In this document: in pieces, positions 1 to 8,394 of the stretch
Layout of the letters: every line of letters begins with the position of its first letter
Numbering within the stretch: position 1 is the stretch's first letter
The notes under the pieces: generated by a model
The model's database searches: none
Seen by the model: the letters and a program-made list of their open reading frames with translations, nothing else
What the model was told of the DNA's origin: nothing
Translations under genes and position numbers: made by a program
Assembly: GCA_018677555.1 (NCBI GenBank)
Contig: JAHHOT010000131.1
Span: forward strand, 1 to 50,218
Origin: Gammaproteobacteria bacterium
GTDB taxonomy: Bacteria; Pseudomonadota; Gammaproteobacteria; Steroidobacterales; Woeseiaceae
Direction: 5' to 3'
Length of the DNA stretch: 50,218 bases

Positions 1-1
1 C

Positions 2-1465
2 CACGCGAAATGGTCCCGGGACAGTCAACGCGATGCGCTGCTCCTCACAGGCGGGTGGATGGGAGCGTGGGCCGAAAGCCCGCTGGTGACCATTTTCGAT
101 GTCGGCCGCGGTGCGTGGATTACGGCAATCGATCAGTGCCGAGCGGGGGAAAAGACAACAGGCATCGTTGCGGTACCGTTTCAATTCAACGACAGGTCCC
201 TGATGTGGTGCAGATCGACGAAGTCGATGGAAATGCCGTGGCACCTGGTTTCCCTGGAGCGAAACGCAGCGGGTTCCATGCGCATCGATGCTGAGGAAGG
301 GATAGCGTTGGGCCGGAGCGGCGCAGGCTTTTTGCCCCCGGACGGCCTGTCCCCCGGCCTGGCAGTCGGCGGAACCTTCGACGGATTCGATTCAGCCGCA
401 GTCGATGTTATCTGGCGGGACGGGCGGCTCTTGTCCATTGCGCCGCTCAACGAGGCTCGCCGCTACGCGCAGGTTTTCCGGCGCAAGGACGGTTCGTTCC
501 TGGTGGCCGGCGGCCTGGCGGGCCGTTCCGGCCGCCGCACATTGCGGGTTCCGTCACTGGAGTTATTGCCTGCCGGTAAGCCGCTTGCTTCGGCTCGTTG
601 GCAGAAGATCGACTTTCCGGTAAACGATGTTGCAGGGATTGGCTTGCTTTCCGACGATAGCTTGCTGGTCACACATACAAGCGGCAAGGTCGAGCGCCTG
701 GTCATCACGGGTTCGGACGGCACGCCTGTCGTCGAGCGATTCGAGTTTCCTTCTCTCAATCGAAAACGCGGCACGTCACGCCGGAGCTACGACAGCGATA
801 TTATCGTTCGCGAATTGTCGGACGGGCGGATCATCGTCGCCGGCGGCAATGTGCAGCACCATCGAATCGCCCTGCTGCACGACGAAGTGTTTGCCGACGG
901 TGCCGCAGACCACTATGTCGGTGTCGGCGAATTTTCCCGCGCGCGGCACTATGAAATCTACGAGCCCGACCTCGAAGTCTGGAGAGAATCAGCCTTCTCG
1001 AAGGGGGCGAGCGAGACGGCAGCCGTCCTCGACGATGGTCGCGTCGTAACCTGGGGCGAACGCAAAACCAGCGACTACTGGGAGCAGGCGAACCGCTACT
1101 TCAACGATGAAGAAGGGCAAATGCTGCTGGAAATCAGCAATACCGATGGCAGCGACTGGCGGTTACTTGAAGCCAGGTTGCCGCCGCTGGTTGCCATGGA
1201 CACGGCTCAGCAACGCCCGGAGCTCATTGTCATCGAGGATGAGCTCTTTCTCTTTGGCCGGCTTGCAGCCGGCAACAGGGCAAGGACTGCCCTTGTCCAG
1301 TGGTTCAATCCGGGCAAGGACGTCTGGGTGACGCTCTGGCAATCAGAGCCCGAAGAAAACTGGTACCGGGACCATTTGGGCAGGACGGTAATTCGAGATT
1401 TGCCAAACGGCAAACGTATCGTGTTGCCCGTTGCCGGTCTTTCCGGGCGTGGGAGCGGGGGCTAG
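2..1465 (+). CDS. Kelch-like beta-propeller protein, 5' end outside window
   Basis: The frame is open from base 2, before the first ATG at 59, and the residues there (ALLLTGGW) already look like a Kelch blade, so the gene starts upstream of the window and 59 is not the start. Further blade-like stretches are GRIIVAGGN and DGRVVTWGE, with regular spacing of hydrophobic-GG strands. No catalytic motif is seen. Kelch propellers usually bind proteins or glycans. The next gene starts 3 bases after the stop, so the two are probably co-transcribed and this protein is likely exported like its partner. Family assignment rests on repeat style only. Confidence 0.7.
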   Translation, partial: HAKWSRDSQRDALLLTGGWMGAWAESPLVTIFDVGRGAWITAIDQCRAGEKTTGIVAVPFQFNDRSLMWCRSTKSMEMPWHLVSLERNAAGSMRIDAEEGIALGRSGAGFLPPDGLSPGLAVGGTFDGFDSAAVDVIWRDGRLLSIAPLNEARRYAQVFRRKDGSFLVAGGLAGRSGRRTLRVPSLELLPAGKPLASARWQKIDFPVNDVAGIGLLSDDSLLVTHTSGKVERLVITGSDGTPVVERFEFPSLNRKRGTSRRSYDSDIIVRELSDGRIIVAGGNVQHHRIALLHDEVFADGAADHYVGVGEFSRARHYEIYEPDLEVWRESAFSKGASETAAVLDDGRVVTWGERKTSDYWEQANRYFNDEEGQMLLEISNTDGSDWRLLEARLPPLVAMDTAQQRPELIVIEDELFLFGRLAAGNRARTALVQWFNPGKDVWVTLWQSEPEENWYRDHLGRTVIRDLPNGKRIVLPVAGLSGRGSGG

Positions 1466-1468
1466 ACG

Positions 1469-2362
1469 ATGCGTGCTTTTACAATGATCGTTGCGTACAG
1501 CCTCTTTATCAGCCCGGCCCAGGCTGACAGGGTCTCCGAAGATGACATGCCCGGGAACAAAATGGCCCGCGAAATCGAAGAAGTTTTTTCGTTCGACGAA
1601 AAAGAAAACCTGGGCGTAAATTTCGTCGTCGGCAACGACTTGTGGTTGCCGGGGGAACGGTTCGAAGACGGCACCGACTGGCTGGCACTTGTGTGCAACG
1701 CGCAAGGTTGCAACTTTCAACCTGCGGCGCTAAGCGTGAAGCCGGACCAGTGGCAAGGCCATTACGACGATGAGCCGACTTCCGGGCAGCGATTGACCTT
1801 CACAACAGGCGCTGACCACGACGGCGAGGTCACAGGCTGGTTCCAGGAAGCGCCGGCATTCAGATGGTTGGAGGAGGGCGTTGCAACGACTTATCATTCT
1901 TCAAGGCATCAACCCGGACTCTTGCCCGAGCGCAGCGCGCTGGAGGTGACTATCCATTTGCCGAACGATGAAACGGCGCGGCTGGTGCCCTTGCTGGCCA
2001 TCAGTACCATGCTCAACAAATGGCAACCTGGCAGAAATTACAGCTGGCCCAGGGCAGTACTTCAGTTGAGGTCGCAGCGACAACGCCAATTGCTGCCCGG
2101 CGATCTCGGCACCTGCTCGGGTCTTTTCCATCCGCGGAATTACCTGCTGTGGGCGGGCGATCTCGACAAGGACGATAAGCCGGACTACCTCATCAGCTAC
2201 ATCGATGCCGACGGCCCGGTGCACCTGTTCCTGTCAACGGCAGCAAGCGCGGATCAGCTTGTGGGCCTGGGTGGCATTTACGACTCGCCGCCGCACGGAG
2301 GGGAATGCGATGGGCCGGAAGGATTCCTGTACTTCGATGAGGTTGGCCCCGACGGCAGCTAG
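1469..2362 (+). CDS. Secreted protein of unknown function
   Basis: 297 residues. The N-terminus (MRAFTMIVAYSLFISPAQA) is a short sec signal peptide with a plausible AQA cleavage site. The mature part is rich in Asp, Gly and Trp. Near residues 228-240 it contains DLDKDDKPDYLISY, which resembles a single FG-GAP calcium-binding loop. It follows the Kelch-like gene by 3 bases and is probably in one operon with it. Its stop overlaps the stop of the convergent FG-GAP gene by 3 bases. No enzyme family is recognised. An extracellular or periplasmic binding role is an inference. Confidence 0.75.
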   Translation: MRAFTMIVAYSLFISPAQADRVSEDDMPGNKMAREIEEVFSFDEKENLGVNFVVGNDLWLPGERFEDGTDWLALVCNAQGCNFQPAALSVKPDQWQGHYDDEPTSGQRLTFTTGADHDGEVTGWFQEAPAFRWLEEGVATTYHSSRHQPGLLPERSALEVTIHLPNDETARLVPLLAISTMLNKWQPGRNYSWPRAVLQLRSQRQRQLLPGDLGTCSGLFHPRNYLLWAGDLDKDDKPDYLISYIDADGPVHLFLSTAASADQLVGLGGIYDSPPHGGECDGPEGFLYFDEVGPDGS

Positions 2363-4716
2363 GAGCCGGCGAACCTCCGACGCAGTGCCCACAACAGGAA
2401 CAACAGCAGCCCCGCCGCAATGAATGCGTCACGCCGGGAAATCTCTGAGAAAATCGTACTATCGTCGGTTTCCGACAGCTCACTTGTACTGCCGGTGGGC
2501 TCGTCGTCGACGACCTCGCCGGACTGTGTCGCCGTCTCACCGGGTGTTGCATTCGTTGGTTGCGCAAGCCCCAGGTTGGCGTAGTACAACAAGTGATTGC
2601 CGTAGTATCCCGTGGCGATGATGTCAGGGTCGCCGTCCCCGTCGAAATCGGCCAGCCTTAGCCTCCGGGGCGTTGCGTCAATGACGGGTCCGCTATTGGG
2701 AATCCATCCGCCGCGGCCATCGCTGGCGAGTGCAGCGCTCTTGATGCCCTGGCGGTAGCTGACGATATCGATGTCTCCATCCCGCTCCAGGTCGTCCAGC
2801 GCGATGCTATCCAGGGTTGATATTTTGGCGGGTTCGGCGAAATTGCCCTGGCCCTCATTGATGAACGAATAGGTACTGCCGCCACCGGCCAGCAGGTCCA
2901 GGTCGCTGTCACCGTCGATATCGAAAGCGAAGATCTGGCGCGCGTATTCATTCGGGTTGAACAATTCTGTACCGGGTATTTCGAAACTGCCGTTACCACG
3001 GTTGTAATAGACCATGATCTCCTTGCTGCTTATTACGAGGTCGAAATCGCCGTCGCGGTCGATATCGGCAAGGGTGACATCGGCACCGGCATCGGTGGGA
3101 AGGCCACTCATGTGGTCCGTGATATAACGACCGTCTCCCGTACTGAAGTAAATCTGCGTGCGACGGTCGCCCGTTGCGACGATGTCTACATGGGCGTCGT
3201 TGTTGACGAAACCCGTGATCAGGCTGCGCGTACGAATAGTGCTTTTTGACAGCGCCTGGCCGGCCGGGTCGAACGTCCCCTGGCCGTCGTTGCGGTGTAT
3301 CGTAATGTACTGTTTCAGCCAGCCGATCAGCAGATCCAGGTCACCGTCACTGTCGATGTCTGCGAAGAGGATGTCGCCGACTTCTTCCCTGGCAGGCCCT
3401 TTGAGGCTGCCGTGGCTCGCCAGCGCTCCACCGCCTTCATTGAGAAAGAACTCCAGCACCGGGTTGTGACCGGAAACAGTCAGGGTGACAAGGTCGTCAA
3501 GCTTGTCGCCATTGAAGTCGGCCAACTCGAATCTGTCGATTCGCTCCTGGTGATTTATGGTTACTCCTTCGGCAAAGGAAAAGCTGCTGCCGGCCTTCTG
3601 GCGGCTGTCTTGCACGCGGTTATCTTCGGAGATTTTTGTATTCGAAAAAAGCGTCATCGGGCGCGATGAGAAAAGAATATCGTTATCCCGATCGCCATCG
3701 AAATCGAAAACGTTTATCCGGGAAACGTACTTATCCTTTCCGCCCAAAGGGACTGTAGTCCGCTCGAAATCTGCCTCGCGCGTGTTGATGTACAGGAGAT
3801 TCTCGAGCCGTCTCAGGGACAGGACCAGGTCATTGAATCCATCGTTATTCGTGTCCGCAATCGCTATCGCGGATATTTCATTCGGAATGATCCCGAGATC
3901 CAGTGTTTTGGGCAGCATCTCCCCCGAGGCGGAATTGATCAGCAGGCGGATTCCTTCGAACTCGACAAGCAGGAGATCTTCCCTGCCATCTGCGTTGATG
4001 TCGCCGACGACAAGATGTTGCAGATCTTCAGACTTGATGTCGGACGAAGGATCGTGTGCGAAATCGCCGTTGCCGTTACCCGAATGAAACTTGATAAATT
4101 CGTGATCGTCATGTGTCACGATATCGAGGTGACCGTCACGATCGATGTCTGCCAGTGTAATTTTATTCTCGTAGCGCGAGTCCAGCAGGACTTTGCTCGA
4201 GGCCGGGAAATCGCCATGGCCATCATTCAGGAAAAGTCTTGGTTTGGCGTTAATATTCTGCGTGACAATGTCCGCTGCGCCATCGTGATTGATATCGATG
4301 ACGAACATGTCGGTGGGCGCGCTGTACTCGGCGCTGAACAGAAAGCGTTCCTCCTCAAATGCTCCCGTACCGTCATTCCAGTAGATTTCGATGGGCGAAC
4401 CATTACGGGCGGCGACCAGGTCGAGGTCGCCATCCAGGTCCAGATCGGCCAGGGCAACTTTACTGACATTGTCGTTGTTCAGGGGAAGGCGTTGACGTTC
4501 CTCATACTGGCCCGGCGCAACGTTCACGTAAACAAGCACACCGTTCGAGGCGACGGCGATGTCCGCGTCTCCGTCCCGGTCGATGTCACCGGTAGCGATA
4601 TCGTTAGCGGACCCTGAATGCTCGAATTGTTGATGCAACTGGAACGGCTCATCCCCGTTCACAAGCGCGGGAGCCATTGCGATCAAACAGGAAGCCAGTA
4701 AGTTTCTAGATTTCAA
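2359..4716 (-). CDS. FG-GAP/VCBS repeat surface protein with C-terminal membrane anchor
   Basis: About 785 residues from the chosen TTG at 4716. The open frame reaches 4782, but starting at 4716 gives a clean signal peptide (MKSRNLLASC...ALVNG). Throughout are FG-GAP repeats with Asp-rich loops such as DIDRDGDADI, DLDLDGDLDL, DFDGDRDNDI and DFDGDGDPDI, the calcium-binding motif of integrin-alpha-type propellers. After a Thr/Ser/Glu-rich linker the C-terminus has a hydrophobic segment followed by RRRF, resembling a sorting or anchoring tail, so the protein probably stays in an envelope membrane facing outward. Its ligand is unknown. It is convergent with the upstream secreted gene and overlaps it by 4 bases. 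Confidence 0.85.
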   Translation of the reverse strand: MKSRNLLASCLIAMAPALVNGDEPFQLHQQFEHSGSANDIATGDIDRDGDADIAVASNGVLVYVNVAPGQYEERQRLPLNNDNVSKVALADLDLDGDLDLVAARNGSPIEIYWNDGTGAFEEERFLFSAEYSAPTDMFVIDINHDGAADIVTQNINAKPRLFLNDGHGDFPASSKVLLDSRYENKITLADIDRDGHLDIVTHDDHEFIKFHSGNGNGDFAHDPSSDIKSEDLQHLVVGDINADGREDLLLVEFEGIRLLINSASGEMLPKTLDLGIIPNEISAIAIADTNNDGFNDLVLSLRRLENLLYINTREADFERTTVPLGGKDKYVSRINVFDFDGDRDNDILFSSRPMTLFSNTKISEDNRVQDSRQKAGSSFSFAEGVTINHQERIDRFELADFNGDKLDDLVTLTVSGHNPVLEFFLNEGGGALASHGSLKGPAREEVGDILFADIDSDGDLDLLIGWLKQYITIHRNDGQGTFDPAGQALSKSTIRTRSLITGFVNNDAHVDIVATGDRRTQIYFSTGDGRYITDHMSGLPTDAGADVTLADIDRDGDFDLVISSKEIMVYYNRGNGSFEIPGTELFNPNEYARQIFAFDIDGDSDLDLLAGGGSTYSFINEGQGNFAEPAKISTLDSIALDDLERDGDIDIVSYRQGIKSAALASDGRGGWIPNSGPVIDATPRRLRLADFDGDGDPDIIATGYYGNHLLYYANLGLAQPTNATPGETATQSGEVVDDEPTGSTSELSETDDSTIFSEISRRDAFIAAGLLLFLLWALRRRFAGS

Positions 4717-4951
4717 CCCGGCGGGCCTTAATCGATTCGCAAACAGCAGACACTGACGAGCAGTGAGGGGTGGCCCTGTCAATGCCGGGAGCTGTAATGT
4801 AAGTCATGTATGGAATATGCCTGTCGTCTCATGGCGATTCCGGTAACTGGCTCACAGTCGGCTCGCCGGCGGTTGAAGTCGGTTATCGCATTTCGCGGAG
4901 ATCGGGCAATACGGGTAAGATTTGTGACGCCTATCATCACGAAGTGAAACT

Positions 4952-5851
4952 ATGAAGAGAGCGCTGATCCTGGCGGGCAACATGGTACTGGCCCTGCTCA
5001 TGCCACAAATGATCCTGGCCCAATGGGCTGAGTCGCAGGAAGGGCAGCTGACTATTCGCGGCGGCTGGTTGTTCGACGGCGCCAGCGAAGAGCGCCGATG
5101 GAATACAGGCATCGTTATTCGGAACGGCAAGATCGCGGAAGTCGATGCCGATCTCCAGGAACAGGTATTGAGCACGGGCGATGTTGTCGACCTGGCGGAC
5201 ACCGACACGATTCTGCCGGACATGATCGACCTGATGCTGGCGCACGGCGTCTATTACGACGCTAACTTGCAAATGTACGGCGGTATCAACGAGCGCCGGT
5301 TGCATGCATCGGAAATGCTGTGGACGGACGAAGCGAAGTACTTCACTCCCTATGCGCAGGCTTTGCTCGAAAAGCGCGGCGAGCCAGCGCCGGAATCGGA
5401 TGAGGTGGAATTCTCGCAGCGCGTACTTGAACTCAAGTCCTTATACGACGCCGGCGGTGCGCATCTGCTGGTTGTTGGCACGGACGAACCCGTGTACACG
5501 AATCTGTTACCCGGCTTCGCCTACCATCGCGAGTTACTCGCGATGACCTACGCGGGAATACCGCCAGCCGCCGTATTGAAGGCAGCGACGATCAACGGCG
5601 CAAGAGCGCTGGGCATCGATGATCGCCTTGGCTCCATTGAGCCCGGCAAGCTCGCGGATCTCTTCGTGGTGCGCGGCAACCTCCTCGACGACATCAAGGT
5701 GGCGCGAGACATCCGATTAGTCATCAGGGATGGCATCGCATACGACCCGGCAGAACTTCTGCAATCGGCAGAAGGCAAGATCGGCCCGTCCGGCCCGGAT
5801 GATCATGCTGACTGGGAACTCGAGATCCGGCCATTACGGAAAGCTTTGTGA
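4952..5851 (+). CDS. Amidohydrolase-family protein lacking the metal-binding core (in-frame deletion)
   Basis: 299 residues, where secreted relatives have about 430-460. A signal peptide (MKRALILAGN...ILAQ) is followed by the amidohydrolase beta-sandwich start (LTIRGGWLFDG, residues 33-43) and TILPDMIDL (87-94), the place where HxH should follow within a few residues. Instead the sequence jumps to MLAHGVYYDANLQMYGG, which normally lies after the first and second metal-ligand regions. The C-terminal part is intact: GTDEP (Asp178, the last ligand), AATINGARALG and GSIEPGKLADLFVV. The HxH pair and probably the Lys and later His ligands are missing, so hydrolase activity is unlikely. The frame is intact, so it may be a decaying gene or a non-enzymatic remnant. 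Confidence 0.75.
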   Translation: MKRALILAGNMVLALLMPQMILAQWAESQEGQLTIRGGWLFDGASEERRWNTGIVIRNGKIAEVDADLQEQVLSTGDVVDLADTDTILPDMIDLMLAHGVYYDANLQMYGGINERRLHASEMLWTDEAKYFTPYAQALLEKRGEPAPESDEVEFSQRVLELKSLYDAGGAHLLVVGTDEPVYTNLLPGFAYHRELLAMTYAGIPPAAVLKAATINGARALGIDDRLGSIEPGKLADLFVVRGNLLDDIKVARDIRLVIRDGIAYDPAELLQSAEGKIGPSGPDDHADWELEIRPLRKAL

Positions 5852-5904
5852 GGGCTCGAACCGGTTATCGCGAATGCGTGGAAATTCGGTTCGATCCCAT
5901 AATT
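5852..5904. repeat. Family A palindrome, full but diverged
   Basis: Left arm GGCTCGAACCGG and right arm AATTCGGTTCGATCCC pair imperfectly around a longer centre than usual. It begins directly after the stop of the amidohydrolase gene and is followed by a fragment of another gene. Confidence 0.75.
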
Positions 5905-5909
5905 TTCGG

Positions 5910-5944
5910 TGCAGCACCAGAGCCAGCCGGTGCAGCTGCCCGAT
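5910..5944 (-). pseudogene. 35-bp fragment of the 3' end of the CMD/AhpD-like gene
   Basis: Bases 5910-5944 match 8400-8434, the 3' coding end of the CMD/AhpD-like gene, at 32 of 35 positions and in the same orientation. The preceding family A arm lies at the same distance in both places, so the repeat and gene end appear to have been copied together. It cannot encode a protein on its own. Confidence 0.75.
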
Positions 5945-5945
5945 G

Positions 5946-5968
5946 TTATCCGGTTCGACCCCCTTAAT
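5946..5968. repeat. Family A half element
   Basis: TATCCGGTTCGACCCCCTTA is the right arm of family A without a left arm. It closes off the small gene fragment on its right side, so the fragment sits between two repeat pieces. The rest of the gap to 6188 holds no supported gene. Confidence 0.75.
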
Positions 5969-6188
5969 CCTCTTCCGGGATAGAATACAGATGATATGCG
6001 CGAATCAAGCTGATTGCCTGGAGTATCATGCTGTCTCGACAGGCTCGAATAACACGTTGGTAATGAATTTCGATGAAGCGATGGTGCCACCCGAGGATCT
6101 GCACCGGATCCAGATGCGAAAAGATGCGCCGACCCTCTGTATCTTTCGCCTGAATACATCGATATGAAATTGGGATAGTTACCGACAC

Positions 6189-8372
6189 GTGAAGCGCAGC
6201 AACCTGATCTATAACGACTTCAAGATTTACGCCTTTTCGTTTTTCGAGGACCTTCGCGGTTCCTTGACGGATTTGTCGATCATTATCGGCATCATCGCTT
6301 TCTATCAGTTTGCCATTCTGCAAACGGTGCCCGATGACCTGCCGACCATGTTCATCGGATTGATGCTCGTCGCTATTGGACTGGCGTTCTTTTTGCGGGG
6401 ATTGGAGCTGGGCATTTTCCCGTTGGGGGAGGACCTCTCTCAACGCCTGGCGAATTTGAGTACCCGGACCTGGATTATCGTGTTCGCGTTCGTAATTGGT
6501 TTCGCAACGACGGTTGCCGAGCCAGCGCTCATTGCCATCGCCCACAAAGCAGCATTGATCAGCAGCGGGGAAATCGATGCATTCACCCTTCGCCTGGTAG
6601 TTGCATTCTCGGTAGGTTTCGCGATCGTCCTGGGGGTGATGCGTATTATCCTCGACCATCCCATCCACTGGTACATCATTGGAGGATACTTCCTGGTTCT
6701 TCTTACGACGCTTTTCTCGCCCGTGGAAATCGTCGGGCTGGCTTACGATTCGGGAGGCATTACGACCTCCACGGTGACCGTGCCGCTAATCGCTGCCCTG
6801 GGAATCGGCCTTTCGAGCAGTCTCAAAGAACGCAATCCGCTGATCGACGGCTTCGGACTGATCGCTTTCGCCAGCATCATGCCCATGATCTTCGTCCAGG
6901 GCTACGGCATCTTCGCCTACGGGGGAGGAGGCCAAGGCAGCGTGCCGACGACGCTCGGAACTACTACGGCCGAATCAACAACTACTTTCTGGATCTACGC
7001 CGAACTGTTTCTAGCCAGCATCCGCGATGTGATGCCGGTTATCGTGGTGATATTGGTCTTCTACCTTGTTGTCCTCCGCGAACGCATTGCCGACTTTGGC
7101 AAACGCGCGGCTGGTTTTGGTCTGGTCGTCATGGGTCTCTATGTCTTTATCATCGGCCTCGAATTGGGTCTCTTCCCCATCGGCGAAAGTCTGGCCACCG
7201 AACTCGCGAAAAGCGGTAGCCTGTTGTTGATATACAGCTTCGCCTTCACGGTGGGCTTCGCTACGACGATTGCCGAGCCTGCCCTCACCGCTATCGCGGG
7301 CAAAGCCGAGGAAATCAGTGAGGGCTCTATCAAGGGCGCCAACCTGCGGGGCTTTGTGGCCCTCGGTGTCGGTGTCGGCATACTCCTGGGCGCCCACCGC
7401 ATCATCAATGGAGATTCAATTGTTTACTACATTATGAGCGGCTACGTGGTGGTCATCATCATGACATTTTTCGCACCGCGCACCATTATCCCGATCGCCT
7501 ACGACAGTGGCGGTGTCACAACCAGCACCATTACGGTACCCATCGTCGCAGCTCTGGGGCTCGGGCTCGCGGTCAGCATTCCGGGTCGGGACCCGTTGAT
7601 CGACGGCTTTGGTCTCATTGCCTTTGCCAGCCTGTTTCCGATGATTGCCGTTCTCGGCTACGGTATCAGCAAGCGCGAAGCTATCCGCTTTCATGAGCGC
7701 CGCATACTCAGAATGGAAAAGGACGTCGTGTCGAAAGTCAGCCGGCATTTGGACGCCGATCTCAAGGGAGATGGAGTCGAGGACAGTGCTTACATCGAAT
7801 CCTTACCGATTCAAAAGAAGAACATAATAACCATCACCGGGGAAAGCGGCTCGGGCGTTTCGACCGTAACGGACAAACTGGCCCAGTCGCTTGAATACAG
7901 GAAGTTCAGTGCCGGCGGGCTATTTCGGAATCTTGCGTTGCAATCCGACATGCTGGTCGAGAAGCTCAATGAATATGCCAGGTCGAATCGAGTCGTAGAC
8001 CATGAGATCGACACACTGATCCGGCGCCTGGGCCAGGGTAATGAAATCGTTCTGGATGCGCGCCTTGGGTACCACTGGATACACGACAGTTTCAAGGTCT
8101 ACCTGACCGCAGACTGGGAGGTTGCCGCTGGCCGCATCTATGACGATATTGTGCAGGGCCGTAGAAAAGGGGAAGAAGCGGTGTCGATCGGCGAGGCAAC
8201 CGAGAGTATCCGAAAACAAAGCGAACACACCCGGGAGAGATACTTCCGACACTATGGGATCGATATCGGTAATACCAGCCCGTTTGACCTGATTGTTGAG
8301 ACGGACGACAAGACGCCCGACGAAGTCGTCACCTTGATCCGAACGCACTACAAGCGATGGAGAATCAGGTAA
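6189..8372 (+). CDS. Tandem DUF1538 membrane protein fused to a CMP-kinase-like domain
   Basis: 727 residues from a GTG start. Two homologous membrane halves (about 20-245 and 275-495) each carry the DUF1538 hallmarks GFATTxAEPAL, YDSGGxTTST and NPLIDGFGLIAFAS or its equivalent. From memory, DUF1538 proteins have been reported as cation/proton antiporters (UmpAB of Halomonas); I cannot check this here. From about 545 a soluble domain follows: P-loop GESGSGVST (551-559), FSAGGLFRNLA, an acidic segment EIVLDARLGY, KVYLTADWEV and a C-terminal YGIDIGNTSPFDLIVETDD, the pattern of archaeal-type cytidylate kinases. The kinase would face the cytoplasm. Whether it phosphorylates CMP or only senses a nucleotide is unknown. 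The gene stands alone between repeat-containing gaps. Confidence 0.85.
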   Translation: MKRSNLIYNDFKIYAFSFFEDLRGSLTDLSIIIGIIAFYQFAILQTVPDDLPTMFIGLMLVAIGLAFFLRGLELGIFPLGEDLSQRLANLSTRTWIIVFAFVIGFATTVAEPALIAIAHKAALISSGEIDAFTLRLVVAFSVGFAIVLGVMRIILDHPIHWYIIGGYFLVLLTTLFSPVEIVGLAYDSGGITTSTVTVPLIAALGIGLSSSLKERNPLIDGFGLIAFASIMPMIFVQGYGIFAYGGGGQGSVPTTLGTTTAESTTTFWIYAELFLASIRDVMPVIVVILVFYLVVLRERIADFGKRAAGFGLVVMGLYVFIIGLELGLFPIGESLATELAKSGSLLLIYSFAFTVGFATTIAEPALTAIAGKAEEISEGSIKGANLRGFVALGVGVGILLGAHRIINGDSIVYYIMSGYVVVIIMTFFAPRTIIPIAYDSGGVTTSTITVPIVAALGLGLAVSIPGRDPLIDGFGLIAFASLFPMIAVLGYGISKREAIRFHERRILRMEKDVVSKVSRHLDADLKGDGVEDSAYIESLPIQKKNIITITGESGSGVSTVTDKLAQSLEYRKFSAGGLFRNLALQSDMLVEKLNEYARSNRVVDHEIDTLIRRLGQGNEIVLDARLGYHWIHDSFKVYLTADWEVAAGRIYDDIVQGRRKGEEAVSIGEATESIRKQSEHTRERYFRHYGIDIGNTSPFDLIVETDDKTPDEVVTLIRTHYKRWRIR

Positions 8373-8375
8373 AAC

Positions 8376-8394
8376 GAGGTTCGACCCCATTAAT
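8376..8394. repeat. Family A half element at a gene end
   Basis: GAGGTTCGACCCCATTAAT is a right arm only. Its terminal TTA is the reverse complement of the TAA stop codon of the CMD/AhpD-like gene. The stop of the DUF1538 gene lies 3 bases before it. Confidence 0.8.

Noticed and set aside
3557..4617. Two plus-strand frames inside the FG-GAP gene
   Set aside because: The repeated Asp-rich codons (GAT/GAC) of the FG-GAP repeats keep the opposite strand free of stops; the minus-strand gene has clear repeats and a signal peptide.
5991..6167. 58-codon plus-strand frame (MICANQADCLEYH...) before the DUF1538 gene
   Set aside because: No ribosome binding site, no recognisable domain, and located in a gap with repeat debris. 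Possible but unsupported.
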